In this document: piece after piece, positions 61,501-64,000 of the stretch
Position numbering within the stretch: the stretch's first letter is position 1
How the letters are laid out: every line of letters begins with the position of its first letter
Notes under the pieces: generated by a model
Told to the model about the DNA's origin: nothing
What the model saw: the letters and a program-made list of their open reading frames with translations, nothing else
Database searches by the model: none
Position numbers and translations under genes: made by a program
NCBI GenBank assembly: GCA_013400115.1
Contig: VXBP01002290.1
Location: 558,001-622,000 of the forward strand
Origin: Rhinopomastus cyanomelas
Lineage: Eukaryota > Chordata > Aves > Bucerotiformes > Rhinopomastidae
DNA length: 64,000 bases
Direction of reading: 5' to 3'

Positions 61501-64000
61501 AGTTCCTTCAAGTCTCAGCTTTTCCGTGTAAAGACAGACAGGCCTTGGTTGCACTGTGCTAAAACCAGCTTGGTTCTGTTACTTTCTGTCCATTAGTGAA
61601 ATTTAAGCAAGAACGGTGTTTCAAACTACATCCTGAAAACAGCCAACATCCCTGAGCAGTTTGCTTTCCACCTAGCCTAAGATTTGCAAGATTTTACATA
61701 CCATGAGAGACTTTTTATTTTCTAATGCTTGTCTGGGAACCTCTGTTCCAGAAAATCCTGTCGGAGATTTCTTAAATCTGTCTCCAGCTGTCATTCACAC
61801 TGAGCAGCAGCAGGGGCTGGACTTTCCCTTCAGTCTGGAAGTGCAGACACCAGTCAGTGTTCAAGGACATTCTGGCAACCTGGAAACATGGTGAAAGTCC
61901 TGGGCTGGGTAGGAAACCCACTGCAGGTTGATCCAGGTGCTGTCTCTGCTTTTCAGTATTTGCTTAGGGTCACGCTACCTTACAGCCGGTCGCTGCCTAT
62001 TTGTGTCCGCGATTCTCACAGTGCTCAAGCTCCGGCCCTGTGTTCAAGCCTCTGCGGGAGCAGTGAAGCTCATTTGGGTGCAGAGGAGGCAGAAGGATCT
62101 GGCTGTGTGGTACACACTGGCAATAAGGACCTATTCGCCAGCATTCTGTAGTCTTCTTTCCTTTTTAACAGATTAGTTTGTATTTGATCTTCCCTTGGGT
62201 GTGTGTTGTCCTCTTTTAATTGCGAGGTTTTGAGTATTCATACCCCTTTGCTTAGCTCCTAAGTTTTGCTAATAGGTTCCTGATGCCTGCCAAGATAATG
62301 AAGATGATTAATGAAATTGTTTCACTCCCAGATTCTTGTTCTAGCTTGCTGCCTTTAACTGCTTTCAAGCTTGGATTCAGCTGCACTGTTACCTGCAGCA
62401 GCACAGCCCTTATGTTTTAGCGACAGAAGCAGGAAAATGGGAACGTGCTTCGCTGTCTGCGCAGCTTGTCATGCAGGAATCCCACTGGAAAGTTAAACCA
62501 TGAGCAGGCTGGCAGCAAGTGGCAGTTGTGAGTTTTCCTGAATCCCACAGGGAGGTGACACAGATACTAGGAGCTCACTTTGGCATTTGGTGAAAGGCTT
62601 TTTCCTTCTCTGCCAGACTGCAGTTACCCCACATGCCATAAAACAGGGCTGGCAGAGGTGGTGAATGAACACAGTGGTTCAAGAGGAATCAGTAGATCTC
62701 ATCATCTCTGTTACACTGCTCGTTTTTCTAAGTACTTTTACTTAACAGTCAAACTCATTAAAAACACTTTAAGTTATAAACATTCACCATTTTTCATTTC
62801 CTTTGCAGACAGCCCTGATCAGATAGAAAGGTTTTTTTCCTTTCCCAGACCCGTGACTGTTTCTCTGTAGAAGAAAGTTTGCTCTGATAAAAGCAGGTTT
62901 AGTAAAGTGTGAGAGTGGATCCTCTTCCCTCTGACAAGTATTTTGCTTCTCATTGATGTTTTATTTGCCAAAGATCTGCTTTGTACAGGGAATTTCAGAT
63001 GTGGAAAGAAGAGAGCTCTTCACAATGGCTCATGGAGGCATTTGATATAATACCCACTACGTGCCTGGGAAAGCAATGTGTAGTGTGGGACTCTGGTCAG
63101 ATCATACACACTAGGAAACACATCCAGATTGCTTTGGCTGGCTTTAATGAGCAGGTTTGTCCCTGAAAAGCAGATTTGTCTTTTTCTGCAAATTTGCATG
63201 ACTGCAATAAGGTTTTAAAGTACTGTCTGTGTTAGAGACAGCTGTGTTTTCTTCTTGGGATCCTTACTCAGGAAAGGTCTGAAACAGAATGTGATGGTAG
63301 AGATGGGAGTCACCAGTCTTATTCCTGTGTTTCCTCTCTGAGCTGTTATTTGCAATCTTTCATGCTTGTGTGGATCCTTCCTTGGGAAGTGCAACAGCAA
63401 GCAGGAGGGCCCACACAGCACCTAGTTCAGCCATGGGAATGGTTCTGTGGATCCAACGGCTTGGGAGAACGCGTTAGTGTAGGTATCGGTAACACAGAAC
63501 TGTGGGCACTTCTGCCCACCCCGCCTTGCTGCTTTACTGCTAAATCTTTTCCTTGCCGTCTCTGTGCCGCGGCTGATACTTCTAGAAGTGCGCTGAAAGT
63601 ATGAATCTTAAAGCTTATGTCTCACTGTAAAGTCTGACATGTTCCAGCCCCATACAAACTTTTCTTCCATAGTGCTCAGTGACCCCACTTGTCACCTGTT
63701 TTGTAGCAGTCCTGGAGCACTCACACTAAAGGAGATTTATGCTTCGTTCAAGCCTGTAGCTCCCTAATGTGCAGAGATTAATTTACCAGTGAGGTTGTGT
63801 TGCACTGCTGCTTGAGCTGTTCTGAGGCCAAACACCTTGTGTGTGAATGATCAAAACAAAACCATCACTAGTTTCTTAAAAAAAGAGCAGAACTAACATC
63901 TTTTTGAACAAAACCAAGGACCGTAGAGCTGAATGTTACTTCTAAGTTTGGAATGTTTGGAGCTTGTGATTGAAAATGAAGTAACCTTGTTCTGGTTCAT

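Larger units (their letters stand above)
47033..64000. other. Intergenic, nothing recognised as a gene
   Basis: About 17 kb to the right edge. From synteny, RAB11FIP4 (minus strand here) should lie beyond, but none of the open frames resembles its coiled-coil C-terminus. Its 3' UTR could be present unseen. Contains a MIR-like relic (52436-52512), another possible one near 59927, a GA tract, and A/T-rich stretches. Confidence 0.45.

Noticed and set aside
61888..62176. Overlapping 82-87 codon frames as a small gene
   Set aside because: Two frames overlap on the same strand with no homology, splice or promoter support.

Overview
This window is vertebrate nuclear DNA, almost certainly from a bird. 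The evidence is (i) two recognisable multi-exon genes with GT-AG introns, (ii) abundant CR1 LINE copies carrying the avian-type 3' tails built from ATTCTATG- or GATTCTGT-like octamers, and (iii) gene order. UTP6 is followed head-to-tail by COPRS, as in the human 17q11.2 block SUZ12-UTP6-COPRS-(miR-193a/365)-RAB11FIP4-NF1 (recalled from established knowledge, in opposite orientation). There are no bacterial operons, CRISPR arrays or viral genomes.

Layout. 1-9.8 kb: the 3' four fifths of UTP6 on the + strand. It has fourteen exons that join in frame into 477 codons plus a stop. The first ~120 residues lie off the left edge, and a composite CR1 sits in the first visible intron. 9.8-11.5 kb: a short intergenic spacer with a small CR1 remnant and a minus-strand CR1. 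11.6-12.1 kb: a CpG island, the presumed COPRS promoter and untranslated first exon. 12.56-15.54 kb: COPRS coding exons (three, 170 codons), followed by a possible 3' UTR with AATAAA signals near 17.5-17.7 kb. 17.7-64 kb: about 46 kb with no gene I can recognise. It holds a putative LTR-retroelement fragment (~21.9-22.6 kb), CR1 copies (27.5-28.3, 35.5-36.7 and 46.6-47.0 kb), relics resembling the ancient MIR SINE (41.6 and 52.4 kb, perhaps 59.9 kb), several short GA or T-rich simple repeats and A/T-rich stretches that could be conserved regulatory DNA.

The two genes are ordinary housekeeping genes. UTP6 is a half-a-TPR protein of the small-subunit processome that acts in 18S rRNA maturation. 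COPRS is a small acidic nuclear protein that directs PRMT5 to histone H4. They are neighbours but not known to act together. I found no clear new biological system. The most interesting observation is that two independent CR1 loci (240-778 and 35510-36665) have the same architecture: a 5'-truncated CR1 of one 3'-end type, complete to its own tail, joined directly to only the 3' end of a second type. This is what template switching during target-primed reverse transcription would leave. All exon calls come from reading splice sites and translations by eye against family knowledge; no alignment was run.
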